From contig OY540814.1 in the NCBI GenBank assembly GCA_961205875.1, forward strand, positions 23,628,151-23,692,150: DNA of 64,000 bases, given 5' to 3'. Both the position numbers and the translations under genes were made by a program. This document shows positions 1 to 13,108 of this stretch, in pieces. The notes under the pieces were generated by a model. It was not told where the DNA came from. It ran no database searches and worked only from the letters and a program-made list of their open reading frames with translations. How positions within the stretch are numbered: position 1 is the stretch's first letter; each line of letters opens with the position of its first letter. Origin of the DNA: Sialis fuliginosa. Its lineage: Eukaryota; Arthropoda; Insecta; Megaloptera; Sialidae.

Positions 1-324
1 TGTTTCTATTTCAAAAAAGAGTGGAGATATCGAAGAAATACTCATGCTGTCTATAAATTATACATAATGTATATTTTACATACTTGTATATATTATTGCA
101 TATATAAAATTTATATAAAATGTTAATTAATAAAAATTTTAATAGTTTCACTGATACATTTGTTCTTACATTTTAATTTAAAAAAAAACCGAAAAAAATA
201 GAATAACACGACAAAAATGACTTAAGCTAAATAAATACATGAAAACAATGTCAAATATGTTTCGACTTCACAAGAAGTCCTCATCAAAGGTGATAAAAAA
301 AGTGAATTTGAAAGATTAGTTTAC

Positions 325-3300
325 CTGTTACATGAGTCCTGACGTATCCTGTAGACAGAGATGAGTCCGGAACAGTTGAGGTCCCCGCGCGCGGCTCCGT
401 GCCACGCCCAGCTCGGGTAGGCTTGTAGAGGTAGGCCTGTGATGGTTGCGCCTTGGTTAAGCGCGTCACGAGGCACGCTGGCGAGTGTCGCTGCAACGCC
501 GGATCTCAGTCTGGGTGTCGATAGAAATATACGGTCTGAGGCTATCTCTAGACCCGTAGGAACATTGTTCTCTGGTCTGAAATGGATAAATATATAGTTA
601 TTGACAACTATACAGATTCTTAAAACGAAAATATAGAGTTTCATAAAAAAACAATGTCACCATTTAAAAAGTCATAACAATATCCATAAATAAAAAATAT
701 CGTCATATTTCCCCCTCCAAACTGAGGAACTATTGTCAGGGAAATTTTTTTCCTGTAAACTTTAAAAATAAAAATTCGTTACTTTTTATTTTGAATTTTG
801 AAAATCAATCTCTTTTACTTATGTCCATTTTCATAAACGATAGATATCTACAAACTGTGTAACTGAAGCTTTTCATTTTCAAAATTTTAAAAATTCCGAT
901 GTTTTATTAATTTTCACAAAACGGCCGAGGCAGGGGCACTTACAAATGAAACTGTTTATCCATATATATTTTACATGGCCCCTGCCTCCACCCTGGTTAC
1001 GCCACTGATAAGTACATGTAATTAATTGACAGAAGGTGACAAAATTATATTCAGGAATGAAATTATTTTGTATGAAATAAGTTTTAATTTTTTGAGAGTT
1101 AATAAATAAATATATATTATGAAATGTTTTTGATTAATGAAAAGTACATTGATATATTAATCAATAGAAAGTATAATTTGGTTATTGATAACTTTTTTCT
1201 GTTTCAAAATTTGCTATTTGTAAATATGTATGTTACCTTTTCCATTTTATTCATGTGCGAAAAAATATTTTAGAACAATTTCTCTTGGATCAACTTTCTC
1301 ATATGTATTTGATAGACACGTTTTTGTCAACATCGCTAATTTAAGATTTAACTGCGCGCTGAATTTTAATTCAGATACATTTATTACCTTTAATCTTTTA
1401 CGACAATATAGCAGCAGGTGGTATCTTCACTTCCTCAGAATCATATATACTTATATAGATATTTCTTAGTTCAAACTTTATAAATGACTATGTCCGCGGC
1501 TTCGCTCGCGTGGAGTACGGAATTATTGTTTAGGATTTTTGGAAAATAGTAATAGTTGAATTAAGTACAAACACGATTAGTTATTATTGTAAAAAAAAAC
1601 GAATCAGAACAAAAAGTACAAATAATTTTTGTTCTGTTTAAAAAAAGTTAATTATTGAAAACAAAATAAACAAAACAAAAAAAAACTTTATTTATTTAGT
1701 CTGCTAAAGTCTATATTAATAAATAATTATAATTGGTAACTTATTATTTCGTTTCATCAAACATAGATCTTACCGCTTGCATCTTAAAGACTGTAACCAG
1801 ACTTCCTTAAACTGAATGACACTATCTTGTACTTGCATCTATTTTTGTTATTTGTTGGTATTACTCAATATATATAAAAGTAAAAATATATGCATAGGAA
1901 CTATATATTTTATAGATTGTCATATTGTATCACGAAGCATATAATTTATAGTTAGATTTAGTTAGAGAAGAAATAACTCCATAAATGTACGAACAATATA
2001 CCAAGGTAAAAGTTGTCTTTGGCTGTCCAAATATTGCCCAAAGGTACGCGTTATTCGTGTAGGCATTTATTATGTGTTTCAATAGATATTTAATAACTTA
2101 TTTATAATAGAAAGATATATACATATACATAGTACGTGCTGCATGTAACACAGTGACATAGTGTAGATAAATATCTGATCGTTATCTAAATACACCTGTA
2201 AATAATTTTGTTATGATTATTTTTTTTATTTAGGTTATTTTTGAATTATTAAAATATACTATACCTGATAAATAATATAGATAGTAAATAATTACCTAAC
2301 AGTGAAATGAGTCCCGGGAAAAATATATTTAAGAACGCAATTTTTTTAGCAACAAGTTTTTGCCCGTAAAAAAATTGTCAGCAAGCAAATAAATATATGT
2401 TATGTATTTTATAGTTATTACCTACATATTCGAAAATTACTCATTTAAATTTTTATTTTATGTTTTCTTTAATGAATTTTCAAAAAGTACCCCTCAAAAA
2501 CACAATAATTTAGGGTATTATTAGGTATTTTATAAAAAGTTACAACAAAATTAACAAATAAAAAACCTATTTTTTATTAGAAATTTGGTATCTTTTTGAA
2601 AAAAAGCTATTTAAGTATATGTATTTTATACTTCTCCACGCGTGGAATTTGTATTTTTTATTTAATCAATTTTTCAGGATACAAAGTAGCCTATGTCCTT
2701 CCTCAAGATGCAAGCTATCTCCCTGCCAAATTTCATCAAGATCGGTTCAGTGGTTTAGCCGTCAAAAGGTAACAAACAGACAGACATAGTTACTTTCGTA
2801 TTTCCAATATTAGTCCCATATTATTTTTATATTATTATTTTAATAAAAAGAAGAATTTTCATAGTTTCGATTTTGACAATATCGTGAAATACTGGTAAGT
2901 AGGTAAAACATGTGAATAATTGTTACTTATGTATGTTCCGTAATTGGGCCGGTCAACGCAATATGTTCGCATTCATTATCTTGACCATGCACAACATTGT
3001 GAGTCCGTCGAATTTCTCTCGTAAAGGTTACAAGAATTTAAGCTGATACAGTTTCACTTTCCACACACTTAAATTTTTTTTAAGAATACAGGTTTTAAAA
3101 AATCTATACCTATTTCATACATAAATAGATATATAGAAATACCATTTACATTATTATTCCATACATCATTTATATAGGTGCAGATCAAGGTATATAAAGA
3201 CAAGGTAGTCTCATGAGCTCCTTGACTAATCAGCGTTAGCGCGGGAATTGACGTCACCACGAAGACGTATTCAAATGTTATAAATGTATAATAGAATATT

Positions 3301-4672
3301 AATCCTTTATTTATTCTTGTCTTCGTATTTTTTGATATTTTAACAACACATACAATCAAAGAAGTACAAATTCGATATTGCAAAATCATAAAAATGCTGT
3401 CACAGACAATTTGGTCTATTCGGGAAGTGTCATTTTTACTATTCTTAAGTTGGCAATACGTTCTGTGATTCTGACAGCTTTTTATGATTTTACAATATCG
3501 AATTTGTACTTCTTTAATTGTTTGTGTTGTTAAAATATCAAAAAATACGAAAACAAGAATAAATAAAGGAATTTTTTGTAATTGATATTCTGTTATACAT
3601 TTCTAACATTTGAATATGTCTTCGTGGTGACGTCAATTCCCGCGCCAACGCTGATTGGTCAAGGAGCTGATGAGACTACCTTGTCTTTATATAGGTACCT
3701 TGGGCGAAGATATCATAATTATGTCTATATAAGTAAATAGTAGTTACAGTAAAGTAGCTTAATTAAAATTAAGTGGGTTTACAAATCTGTAAAATGTTAA
3801 CTGCTTTTTTTAATAGGAAATATTCATTCTATCACATTTATAATTTAAATAATGAATTAATCTAAAGAAAATACTTGAGATAAAAACTTTATTTATAATA
3901 AAAATTAAATGCAGGGCAACATTTTAAAAATACAAACTGATTTTTCATCAATATGCAGATACCATATTTGTGCTTAGCAGGGCAGTCTAGGCCCATGTTT
4001 AAAAAAAATCTTTGTACCTATTATTTACAATTGTATTTTATAATCAACATTCTATAAATGCATGTGTTTATATAGGTATTGTATAATTGTGTATATACCC
4101 ATGTACCCATGTAAAGTATTTCTTTATTCATATATAGCTATATACATAAATGTGATAATATAAATTATGAAAGTGTAATAACAATAATCATAATGCAATT
4201 TGTGGTCGACTAACCTTTGTTATTGCGTTTAAATTTTTATAAACACAAATATTACTGCATGTTTAATGTTTTATTTATTTTTAAATTGTATTTTTAACAA
4301 TTATTATTTTCCATTAACACCAGTGGCGTAACCACATTTTTTATACCATACTACTGCGTTGACGAAATGAAGAACAAAAAAGATCTTCAGGTATATTGAC
4401 GACAAATCTTTTTAAATTTTGTTATACATTTTTAATTTTTTTAATGGGGGCCTCGAATATTTATTTCATAACGTGCCACTGTTTGCAACCCTGCTTTTTC
4501 TGAACCCTAATTACTAATAAATATTAATTAATTATTACCTGAACATTTCACGGAAGCCATAATCATAGGGAAAATCAAAATCTAAGAAGTTCCACTGATT
4601 AACAACTTCAAAACATTGTCCATTGTCTATGACCACTCCCGCACAAATTAACAACAATCCTACAAACCACAT
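325..4672 (-). CDS. yellow/MRJP-family secreted protein, 5' part (two exons; continues off left end)
   Basis: Two coding exons join in phase: 4539-4672 (ATG at 4672) and 325-576. The first encodes a signal peptide (MWFVGLLLICAGVVIDNGQC) and then a stretch with VNQW and DFDFPYDY, as at the start of mature Yellow proteins. The second carries the family block PENNVPTGLEIASDRIFLS, then TPRLRSGVAATL, and ends in SVYRIRQDSCNR, where relatives continue with LWVLD. Donors are AG/GTAATAAT and CAG/GTAAAC; the acceptor is TTTCAG at 577-579. The remaining roughly two thirds of the beta-propeller lie beyond base 1. Yellow proteins are secreted and act in cuticle or eggshell pigmentation and sclerotisation. 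The subfamily is not clear (an e, h or d type is possible). Family assignment is firm; function is by family only. Confidence 0.85.
1493..1680 (+). repeat. Retroelement fragment, head type
   Basis: Begins near CGCGGCTTCGCTCGCGTGGA and is clearly similar over about 190 bases to 25272-25475, including TTGTTTAGGATTTTT, TTAGTTATTATTGTAA and AATAATTTTTGTTCTGTTT. Related heads occur at about 30650 (CGCGACTTTGTTCGCGTAGA), in reverse at about 48330-48360, and at about 56085. It looks like a non-LTR retroelement or SINE derivative; no coding part remains. Confidence 0.55.
2683..2825 (+). repeat. Non-LTR retroelement 3' tail
   Basis: Contains GTAGCCTATGTCCTTCC, ATGCAAGCTATCTCCCTGCC, TTTCATCAAGATCGGTTCAG and AACAGACAGACA, ending near CAATATTAGT. 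The same block appears at 12975-13108 and 30829-30962. This is a typical dispersed insect LINE/SINE 3' end. Confidence 0.7.
3186..3702. mobile_element. Foldback (long inverted repeat) element
   Basis: The left arm (from about 3186 to 3410) reads as the reverse complement of the right arm (about 3465 to 3702). Both ends carry ACAAGGTAGTCTCATGAGCT or its near-complement, and both arms share TTGACGTCACCACGAAGAC. The central loop is about 50 bases. The minus-strand open frame at 3069-3389 partly overlaps the left arm and is not believed to be a gene. Confidence 0.75.
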
Positions 4673-5204
4673 CGTAACAACAAACACTAAATACACGTCT
4701 TGTACCACTTGTTCAACTCGCCGCAGCTAACTGTTAAAAAATCTATACAAAATCAAGGATTTAAAATAAAATATCAACTATAAGTTATTGTTGGTGGTGC
4801 GTTATGAAAGACAGAGATGGGAGATAGGGTGTATGTTGGGCGGGTATTGTTCTGCCTCTGTCTTTGGTTGCGTTAAAAAGCACTGATTACTTTCACTATA
4901 TGTAACAATGAAACTTGCTATATTTTTGTCAAAGTGGGAGGAATTCTTGTAGAAGGGTTTGTTATAGGTGTGGACTTTACTGACCATTGTATAGGTAGTT
5001 CAGAAGTCAAAGTGACTAACGGTATTTACTGTCTATTATATTAAATTTAGAAGGGTAGAAATAGTAAATAAGATGCATGTACGCACTGTAATATGTGACG
5101 CTACGTTGGATACGTTAGTGGTAAGTGGGATGCGTTTTATACCCAGAAGTAATGAATAATATTGAAATTACTGTGAAGTTATGCTAAAAACAAAAAAAAT
5201 ATTT

Positions 5205-5760
5205 TTTTTCAAAAAAAGGTTTTTATCTTTAGCTAGCGTTGAAATCACTCAAAAGTTGGGGCTGAAATATCAATAAACTCTGTATTAGAGTAGGTGATTC
5301 TGTAGAGTATTAGAGCTAGTTTTAAAATTAATCTGTTGGTAAAATTACAAGAAAATGGAATTTTTATTAATAGTGTTTTTACTTTAACTAGCATTATTGA
5401 AATCACTCAAAAGTCGAAGCTGAAATACTTATTAATAAATATGCATGTACATTACATCAAAGTAGATGATTCCATAGTGGATAAGAGCTAGTTTTAAAAT
5501 TATGTTGGTAAAATCACAAGAAAATTGCACTTTTCTCAATAACGTGTTTGTATTAACTAATCATATCATAATAATAATCAATGTTTACTCTGTATCAAAG
5601 TGTTTGATTTTATAGTGAACTAGAGCTAGTATTTAAATATATACATATAATTATTTAGTGGAAAAAATTACAAGTAAATGACACTTTTCTCAATAAATGG
5701 GTTTGTATCTTGTTCGCTCATTGAAGTTTCTTAAAAGTAGGCAGTTTTAAACAAATATAT
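5205..5760. repeat. Degenerate tandem repeat, period about 170-180 bp, three copies
   Basis: Three successive units share GAAATCACTCAAAAGT, a TAGAGCTAGTTTTAAAAT-type block, a TGGTAAAATTACAAGAAAAT-type block and CTTTTCTCAATAA, in the same order. Copies are diverged and the third is interrupted. No coding potential. Confidence 0.6.
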
Positions 5761-5844
5761 AATTATTATTGAATATTATGATTTTATGTTAAAATTTGGT
5801 ATTTTCCGATAAATATAGAATTGTATTCATTTACCTCTATACCC

Positions 5845-6070
5845 ACTCTTAAACAGATTAGCGATTCCTTCAGTGAACGTAAAAGTCACTGAAAATCAGT
5901 GGTATATACTCGTACTAGTTTTCACTGATTAACAAGTGATTTTGGCCTGATTTGTTCAGTGATTATCTACTGATAAGCAGTGGTCTACTTTTCACTATTT
6001 TACAGTGTAGAGTAGACTATAATCACTGATAATAATCAGTGATCATTCACTGATTCAGTTTTAGAGAGTA
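5845..6070. mobile_element. MITE-like element rich in CACTGAT motifs
   Basis: About ten copies of TCACTGA/CACTGAT or the reverse ATCAGTG occur in 200 bases, with imperfect inverted ends (CACTCTTAAACAGATTAG on the left against TACTCTCTAAAACTGAATC on the complementary right). Dense subterminal motifs in both orientations are typical of transposase-bound non-autonomous elements. Confidence 0.5.
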
Positions 6071-7852
6071 TAAAATATGTAAAATATAAATATTTGTTAA
6101 ATACTAATTTTTCTTTGGGCTTCTAGATATAAACCCCGTTACTTCATATATTACAGTAGATATCTTCAGATATATTTGATTTAGTCTTTATTTCCTACTT
6201 TTCTTATTAATATTAGGTACAGGTAGATATACTACGTATATAATATATATATATAATAAAATTAATATTTTAAATCAATATTCATTGTAAAGGGTTGTCT
6301 GTGCGTGTCTGTGTATGGGGTGGGGAGATTACGATGACGTATAGTATCTAGAACATAGGTGAAGTTATGTAATATAATATTTTCGAATATCAATGCAATA
6401 TATAAGAATAACATATTTATTATAAGAATATTTACAATAATAACAACAGTTTAGTGTTTTTTGCAACATCGCCGCGACCGGCAAACTAATTAACTGAAGA
6501 GTTCCGTTGCTAGTATTCCAAGGTGACTCGATTTTACACCTTTTGTATGGATATAGATTTAGTATAGGTATACACCTATTACCTATATAACTTAACACTT
6601 GAATAGTTAAATAGGAACTAAAGAAATATTTGCTTACATACTATGTAAAAAAGTGTTCTAACTTTTAATTTACAATCAATTTCTTGGAAAAGAAAAGCAA
6701 CTAAGATAATAGGTAATAAATTATTTAGGTTTATTAAATTATGTATATACATACGTAGTAAGACGAGATTTATAGGTATAATAGTCTCGTCTTGGTTTTG
6801 AATTTAACAACTAACAGTCTCGTGAAAATTGAAGCCATCTTGTCTTGTATAAGTGACCGAGAACGAGATGAGACAAGATTGAGGCTGGAAAAAATCGGTC
6901 TCGTGTTAATTAAAAAAATAAATCATATTGTTATGTATCAAAGATATATTTTACTTTAATTATTGATTTAAAGATTAAAGATTAATTTTAACTTACATTA
7001 TAGATACCTATTATTGATGAGATAAGTCTTAATATATAAATAATAATAATAATAAACAAATAAAGACGTAGTCCAATCAGATAAGTATAAATATTATTTT
7101 ACCGAAATCGGGAACTAATTCGATGATTTTTGGTGGAAACTAATGTCCCTGATCATCACACAAAAAGTCCGAGCTGATCCGAGTTGTGCTACCGCCGCCA
7201 TCTTGAAAAAATGGCGGACAGGTAAAATTTTTTCATAGTTTTCATGAATGTCAGTAATATGTCAAAAATTCTTTCAAAATCCACTGACATCTTGATTTTT
7301 TTAAATGGAACGAACGAGTTTTGGAACTCACCTCCTCATATGTTAAGGCCTTGAAGCATAAAATTTGCTTGTAATTGAAATAGTTGTTGATAGTTTGTTT
7401 TTATTAGAACCGTATAACTTTCCCTATTGTTTTATGTCAGGTATTGTATAAAAAAAACTAATTTTAAAATTAATCATAGAATTATATTCAATTCAATTTG
7501 ATTTAATTTCTTTTCATTATCAGGTATAGCTACACTCAAATTAACAAAAATTATGCGTGTCTTTAGCTGTTTTTTCACTTAAATTAATATATTATTATGT
7601 AGTTATATAATTTCAAACAAATAAGAAAAGTTGAGATACTATGATAAGTATAACTTTTTTGTTATATTTAATATTTAATACATAAATCTACATATATAAT
7701 ACTATATTAAATTAACCCATTATGTTTGTGTAAATATATATAGTTACAAACAGACGCGTATCTAGGTTTACAATTTGTGGGGTCATAGTCTGAGAAATTA
7801 CAATTTGGGGGGAGGGGGTCATGGACTGTGACATGAACAAAAAAGTTACGTA

Positions 7853-8640
7853 TTATATAGTAACTAAATGATTCTACGTCTTATTTTTTTGTATTTTAGT
7901 CGATATTTGTATGACGAGTTGAAGTTCACTGTAGAAAATTTCACTAAAAAATTTCAAATTTTTGATTTCGTTAAAAGTATGTTTATTGTATAGAAAATGG
8001 TGTGAAAAGTTGTTTGTTTCAAACCGCAGGTCTGTATCTCAAACCGTTCTCAAGATATAGCCTCTCAAAGTTTCAGTTTTTTAAAATTTTTGGAGAAAAA
8101 AGGCCATAACTTTTGAACGCGTGGTCGGAATTGATTTTAGTTGACGGATTTGAAATCAGCGAGTCAAAATCTATATAATGACATGTATAATACCTTAAAA
8201 CTCGGAAAAAATTTTTTCGCTAAAAATCGAAAAAATTCAAAGAGGTATACCTTAAAAAAATGTCGATTTTTGACCAAATTTTTTTTCTCGGATTTTAAAG
8301 TATTATATATGTCATTATATAGATTTTGACACGCTGATTTCAAATCCGTCAACTAAAATCAATTCCGACCACGCGTTCAAAAGTTATGGCCTTTTTTCTC
8401 CAAAAATTTTAAAAAACTGAAACTTTGAGAGGCTATATCTCGAGAACGGTTTGAGATACAGACCTGCGGTTTGAAGCATTCAATTTTTCACGTCATTTTC
8501 TATACGATAAATATACTTCTAACGAAATCAAAAATTATTAATTTTTAGTGAAATTTCCAGCAGTGAACTTCAACTCGTCATACAAATATCGACTGAAATA
8601 TAAGAGAATAAGACGTAGAATCATTTAGATACTATATAAA
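7853..8640. mobile_element. Foldback element of about 790 bp, nearly perfect palindrome
   Basis: The outer ends TAACTAAATGATTCTACGTC and GACGTAGAATCATTTAGAT are inverted. The arms stay alignable to the centre near 8246, with shared blocks such as GTCTGTATCTCAAACCG and its complement. The two open frames at 8141-8329 (+) and 8164-8352 (-) encode nearly the same 62-residue peptide only because they lie in opposite arms, so I do not call them genes. Confidence 0.85.
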
Positions 8641-10084
8641 TATATAAAAATTTATTTAAAAAAGTAAAAGCTTGAACTTAAAGTGTTTCATAACTAGTTT
8701 TTTTTGTTAATAGGAGGGGGAGGATTGACAAAATATGCTTCCCTTATTAAAAATTTCACGCCTCGCCACTGATGTACATACTTGCTTAAATTATGATTAT
8801 ATGAAATTTTGTTAAAATACTGAAATGTTAAAATGATTATATTTTTACAACTGTTTTTTTTAAAATCATAAATTTTAAACTGTTGGTGAGAATCCTAAAT
8901 ACTTCCTTTACGGCTAGATAGCACTACAGTTGTACAGGAGTGAACATTAAACAAAGAAATTTTTTAAATCAACTTGGGTTCCAAAAAAAAAATTAGGGGA
9001 CCGTGGGTTATCAATTTGAGTTGCAGGGGAGCCTCGACATCAAAAAGTTTAAGAAGCACTGCTCTAAAACAATGGACCCTGTTTTACAACAGCACAAGAA
9101 CTAGTAGATATACGTATACACACATTTTTTACTCCAGTAACATTGAGATTGATTGATATAGTTTTTAACGCAGAATTATTTCACATGAGGTAATCAACTT
9201 ATAATTATGTTTAGATAAGATTTAAACTATGTCTTTATTAAAGTAGCCATGCATATGTAATAGGTATTGCTTTGAAATTTATATATCCTGTAGAATTAAT
9301 ATATAATATTTAACAGGTAGGTATCGACAGACTAATTCTAATTGGGAAAATTGAACAGGACTAAAAAAAGAAAAACCGATGTGGTATTGTAAAATAAAGA
9401 CATATGTTACCATTTTATACCCATAACGTTGTCTACACGTGTACGATATCAAAATATATGTACATCAACTATAGTAGAATGTCAAAATATAATACAAAAT
9501 AAAACTTTTTTGGTTAAAATATATACAATAATATATTTTATCTGTAGTGGAATTAAATTTTACTGAGGAGGGATGAAGGGGCTTTGGATTCAATACTGGT
9601 TGTAAATGACCCAATTTCGTTCTTTACCACTCATTTGATTTACAAGCCTGTTTGTGAAAACGGAAATTCATTAAATTATTATTCATCCTTATAAATATTA
9701 AAAAATAATTATATTTTCTTTATCATATGTTGAAATGTCACATGTGCTGGAGTATATCTGTCGGTATGGAAAGTTGGCATGTGAGTTATGTGTTAATATA
9801 TAGAGAGGTCCTTGATATAGTGACCTTCACAAAAAAATGTACCGGCATTGTAGAGGTGGTACCGTTCTCTTTGCGCCAATAATTTAACGTACAGATACGT
9901 TTATTGTGCAAAATGTCAAATGTTAATATACCTACCTACTCGAATTTATCAATATAGGTACTTGAATTTGTTTGAACTGTGGTATTTAAGGTGTAAATAA
10001 AACCACAAGTTATGTAAAAAGAAAAAATATATAGATATTATTTACAGTTCCAACGTGAATCTTGATAGCAATTAGAATGTAAAT

Positions 10085-10810
10085 AAAGTACTGGCACCAG
10101 TCTTGGATCATATCACAGTATTTGACACTTAAATTAAATTTACTAAATTAGAAATATTCGTTGATATTTGATTACTCACATTACTGAATTGTAATATATA
10201 AACATTTAGCTGGAAAACAGCTTAATTTGATGATAATTGGCCAATGGGTGTTAAAATGGTATTAAACTTATTATTAGTGTTATCTATTTATTAATTATTA
10301 TATTATCCATAGCATATGGTTTACATTATTCCAAATTTTACCCTGGAATTTTTTTTAGATCAAATCAGATCTTGATAGATCTGCATTATTTTGAGACAAA
10401 ATTATATTTTTTTACTGGTTTTTGATCTGTGGAGACCTGCAAAGATCTACAACAACCTATAACGATCTAGAAAGATCTCTAAAGATCGTTATAAATCGTG
10501 ATAGAGATTCAAACATTGAAATTTCATGAATTTTCAACGTTACAATGATCTTCAGAAATCTTTGTAGATCTTTGCAGGTTTCCACAGATCAAAAACCAGT
10601 GAACAAATATGATTTTGTCTCAAAATGTAGATCTATCAAGATCTGATTTGATCACTTTAGATCTAAAATTTTTTCCCGGATATTTTATAACTTTCATGTC
10701 GTAGTACTTATCATTTTGTAATCATTAGCAAATTTCCATCACTGGGTGCCCATTACTGGTTTACTTTATCCATTACTGGAGAAAAAATATAAACAAAATA
10801 AAAAACTATA
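10085..10810. repeat. Dispersed repeat copy with a nested foldback insertion
   Basis: The left part (GTACTGGCACCAGTCTTGGATC to about 10330) and the right part (10680-10810, with CCATTACTGGTTTACTTTATCCATT-like sequence) match, in reverse, the repeat at 29941-30242. Partial copies lie at 47736-47840 and 57657-57726. The matching parts are separated by the foldback at 10340-10679, so that element appears to have inserted into this repeat. Confidence 0.6.
10340..10679. mobile_element. GATCT-rich foldback element
   Basis: Arms are inverted: AGATCAAATCAGATCTTGAT and TTTTGAGACAAAATTATAT on the left match ATCAAGATCTGATTTGATC and ATGATTTTGTCTCAAAA on the right. The inner part carries repeated AAAGATCT motifs in both orientations. 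Confidence 0.7.
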
Positions 10811-10954
10811 TTTGCGGACTTCGGTAATTTAATTGATTTAAAATAAAGAGTTAGTTGTTTTATTAGTAACATGAGTTGATGAGAGTTACAAAAATAAGCC
10901 CATCAATCTCAAAAAACAATAAACCCTGTTCTTAAAGCAGCCAAGACTTTTGCC

Positions 10955-10956
10955 AT

Positions 10957-10991
<35 letters not shown>

Positions 10992-10995
10992 GATA
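10955..10995. repeat. AT dinucleotide microsatellite
   Basis: An almost uninterrupted run of AT/TA dinucleotides followed by a few GATATA units. Confidence 0.8.
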
Positions 10996-12974
10996 TAGAT
11001 ATCCATTCTCACGATACCAACTAATTTATTTTACCTACGTATATAGGTACTTAATTAAATAATAAAAACTAAAACAATGTGTTATTATAGTAATAAAAAC
11101 ATCCTACCGAATAATTACAAATATAGATCACATTCGACCTCCAGTTTATAATTTATTCATATCCTAATTTTAGTGTACACACATTTAAATTGGTTATATA
11201 ACTTGTGTCAGTGCAATCTGTATCAAGTTCCAATGTTGGTAACCGTGACGGCCGTAGGCTCTCACTAAATGTTAATGAGGGGAAGGGGGCAGACGTGCGA
11301 GAGTTTTGCAAGTGTAGCAAAAACAACGCTGCTGACCTAGTCGTTAAATGCATACCTTCTCATTAATTCATTATTGTGGGTACGTTTTACGTTTGTGTTT
11401 ACGCTGAAAAATTTGGTAATTGATATCGAATTTTATGCAATTACATGCCCCCTCCCCAATGATAAATTGATTTTTTTGTTGTATAAGAAAAATTAAAATA
11501 ATATGGGGATGCACAGTCGAGTGAATGACGTGAATACGTAGCAGTGGGGTTAAATAAAACTCAGACTAGTTTTGTATAATATAGTTATTTCTTATGGTTT
11601 GTATGAACATAAAACAATTAATATTTACAAACAAAATTGTGAAAATACGAAATTTACTTTTTATTAAAAATTGAAAACGTTAGGTCATAGAGAATTTATA
11701 CTAATATAGATACTGTTATTTTTTTCAATTCAATTAATTAATATTTACAATCGCTATCGTGGAAATACAAAATTTAATTTAATTTAATTTTATAATATTA
11801 AATTTATCACCCATTAAAACTGGTAAAATGTTTTGATTTTTACTTGTACCTCGTAGATCTAATCGAGATCTATAATTTGAGACCAAAACCCGAGTGGTAG
11901 CTGCTCTAAGTGTCGAGATATACTGATTTTAAATTTACGCTAGCGCGCAAAATGATCGCTGTGCATTTAGCCCCCCCCACCCGTACCGCATTTTCATGAG
12001 GTGTTTCAATGTTTAATGGATACGGAATTATATGCCAGTTAAAATCATCCCAGTCGGACTTTTAGTTTAGTTAATCAATGCTTTTTGATCAGCCTAAAAA
12101 CGTTACATCAAGTTTCTGAAATACCTCTCCCCAGTATCTGGCGTGAAACACTATTTACATTATTTACTCATTACCTTGTCGCCTGGAGAGGATTGCCCCT
12201 TTCACCTCATCTTTAACCCGGAACTGATCTAGCCACAGCTATAATTTTAAGATAAGAGTTATCAAACAAATAAATGTATAGTAACTTTTATACAATAAGA
12301 AAAATCCGGTGCTACAAAATTGAAAAATCGACAAAAAATTTACCTATGCATTTTATTTTTTTGCTAGGAAGTATATCACTAAAGTTAACACAAAGAATTA
12401 TGTACAGAACATAAGAAATATTAATTATATACCTAAATGTGCATAAACATAATTACACAGAGAGTAATTATGTATTACATACAACATTGTCCGTTATTTA
12501 CAGAAAAAACAAACCCGTTAAAATATAGAGGCCAATACGGACCACGCCTTGCGACCTTAAGTAATTGTCGCTGGCGACTTCAAAATGGAACTAGTTTTAT
12601 AAAAGTGATCAGCTTTTTCATCGGTGCAAAAAATGGGTGCGGTTTCAGGAGAATGTTCCAAACATTCATTGTGTATTGACAATATATATAAGTGTAACTA
12701 GATACACAAATGTATTTTTGCACTGTCTAATTAACAATTTCAAATAAACTATTGTATTACATACATAATTACTATATGTTATTTGATCCTTATATAATTT
12801 ACTAGCGGACCTGCCTTGTATATATTTTTTTATGTTGGCAACATAAACAATATTTTAAGACAGGGGATGAAATGTTAAATTTTTATATTTTTCCTATATA
12901 GATAGAGTTTCCTGATTTCAATTCACTAACAACTAAAATTTATAAAAGGACTAGCTGTTATCCATGACCAATAA

Positions 12975-13108
12975 GTAGCCTATGTCCTTCGACAGGATGC
13001 AAGCTATCTCCCTGCCAAATTTCATCAAGATTGGTTCAACGGTTTAACCGTGAAAAGATAACAAATAAACAGCGAATTACTTTCGCATTTATAATATTAG
13101 TATGGATT
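12975..13108 (+). repeat. Non-LTR retroelement 3' tail
   Basis: Same block as at 2683-2825: GTAGCCTATGTCCTTC, ATGCAAGCTATCTCCCTGCC, TTTCATCAAGATTGGTTCA, ending with TATAATATTAGTATGGAT. An upstream ACTAGCTGTTATCC part fits the same family. Confidence 0.7.

Larger units (their letters stand above)
577..4538 (-). other. Large first intron of the left-hand yellow gene
   Basis: About 4 kb of AT-rich sequence with no coding exon that I can support. It holds a retroelement head with a CGCGGCTTCGCTCGCG motif (about 1493-1680, related to 25272-25475), a retroelement tail (2683-2825), a foldback element (3186-3702) and two copies of a CAGTGGCGTAACCA-type terminus (992-1007 and 4321-4335). The open frames at 1230-1469 and 3069-3389 show no family resemblance and lie partly in these repeats. 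Confidence 0.6.

Noticed and set aside
321-644. Single-exon gene from the full open frame at 321-644 on the minus strand
   Set aside because: The first 23 residues are intron sequence; the conserved Yellow part begins at a TTTCAG acceptor and joins in phase to a signal-peptide exon at 4539-4672.
8141-8352. Two overlapping open frames on opposite strands encoding nearly the same 62-residue peptide
   Set aside because: They lie in the two arms of one palindrome, so the match is a consequence of the inverted repeat and not evidence of coding.
12437-12679. Open frame of 80 residues in the gene-poor interval
   Set aside because: No signal peptide, domain or splice context, and no repeat support; likely chance.
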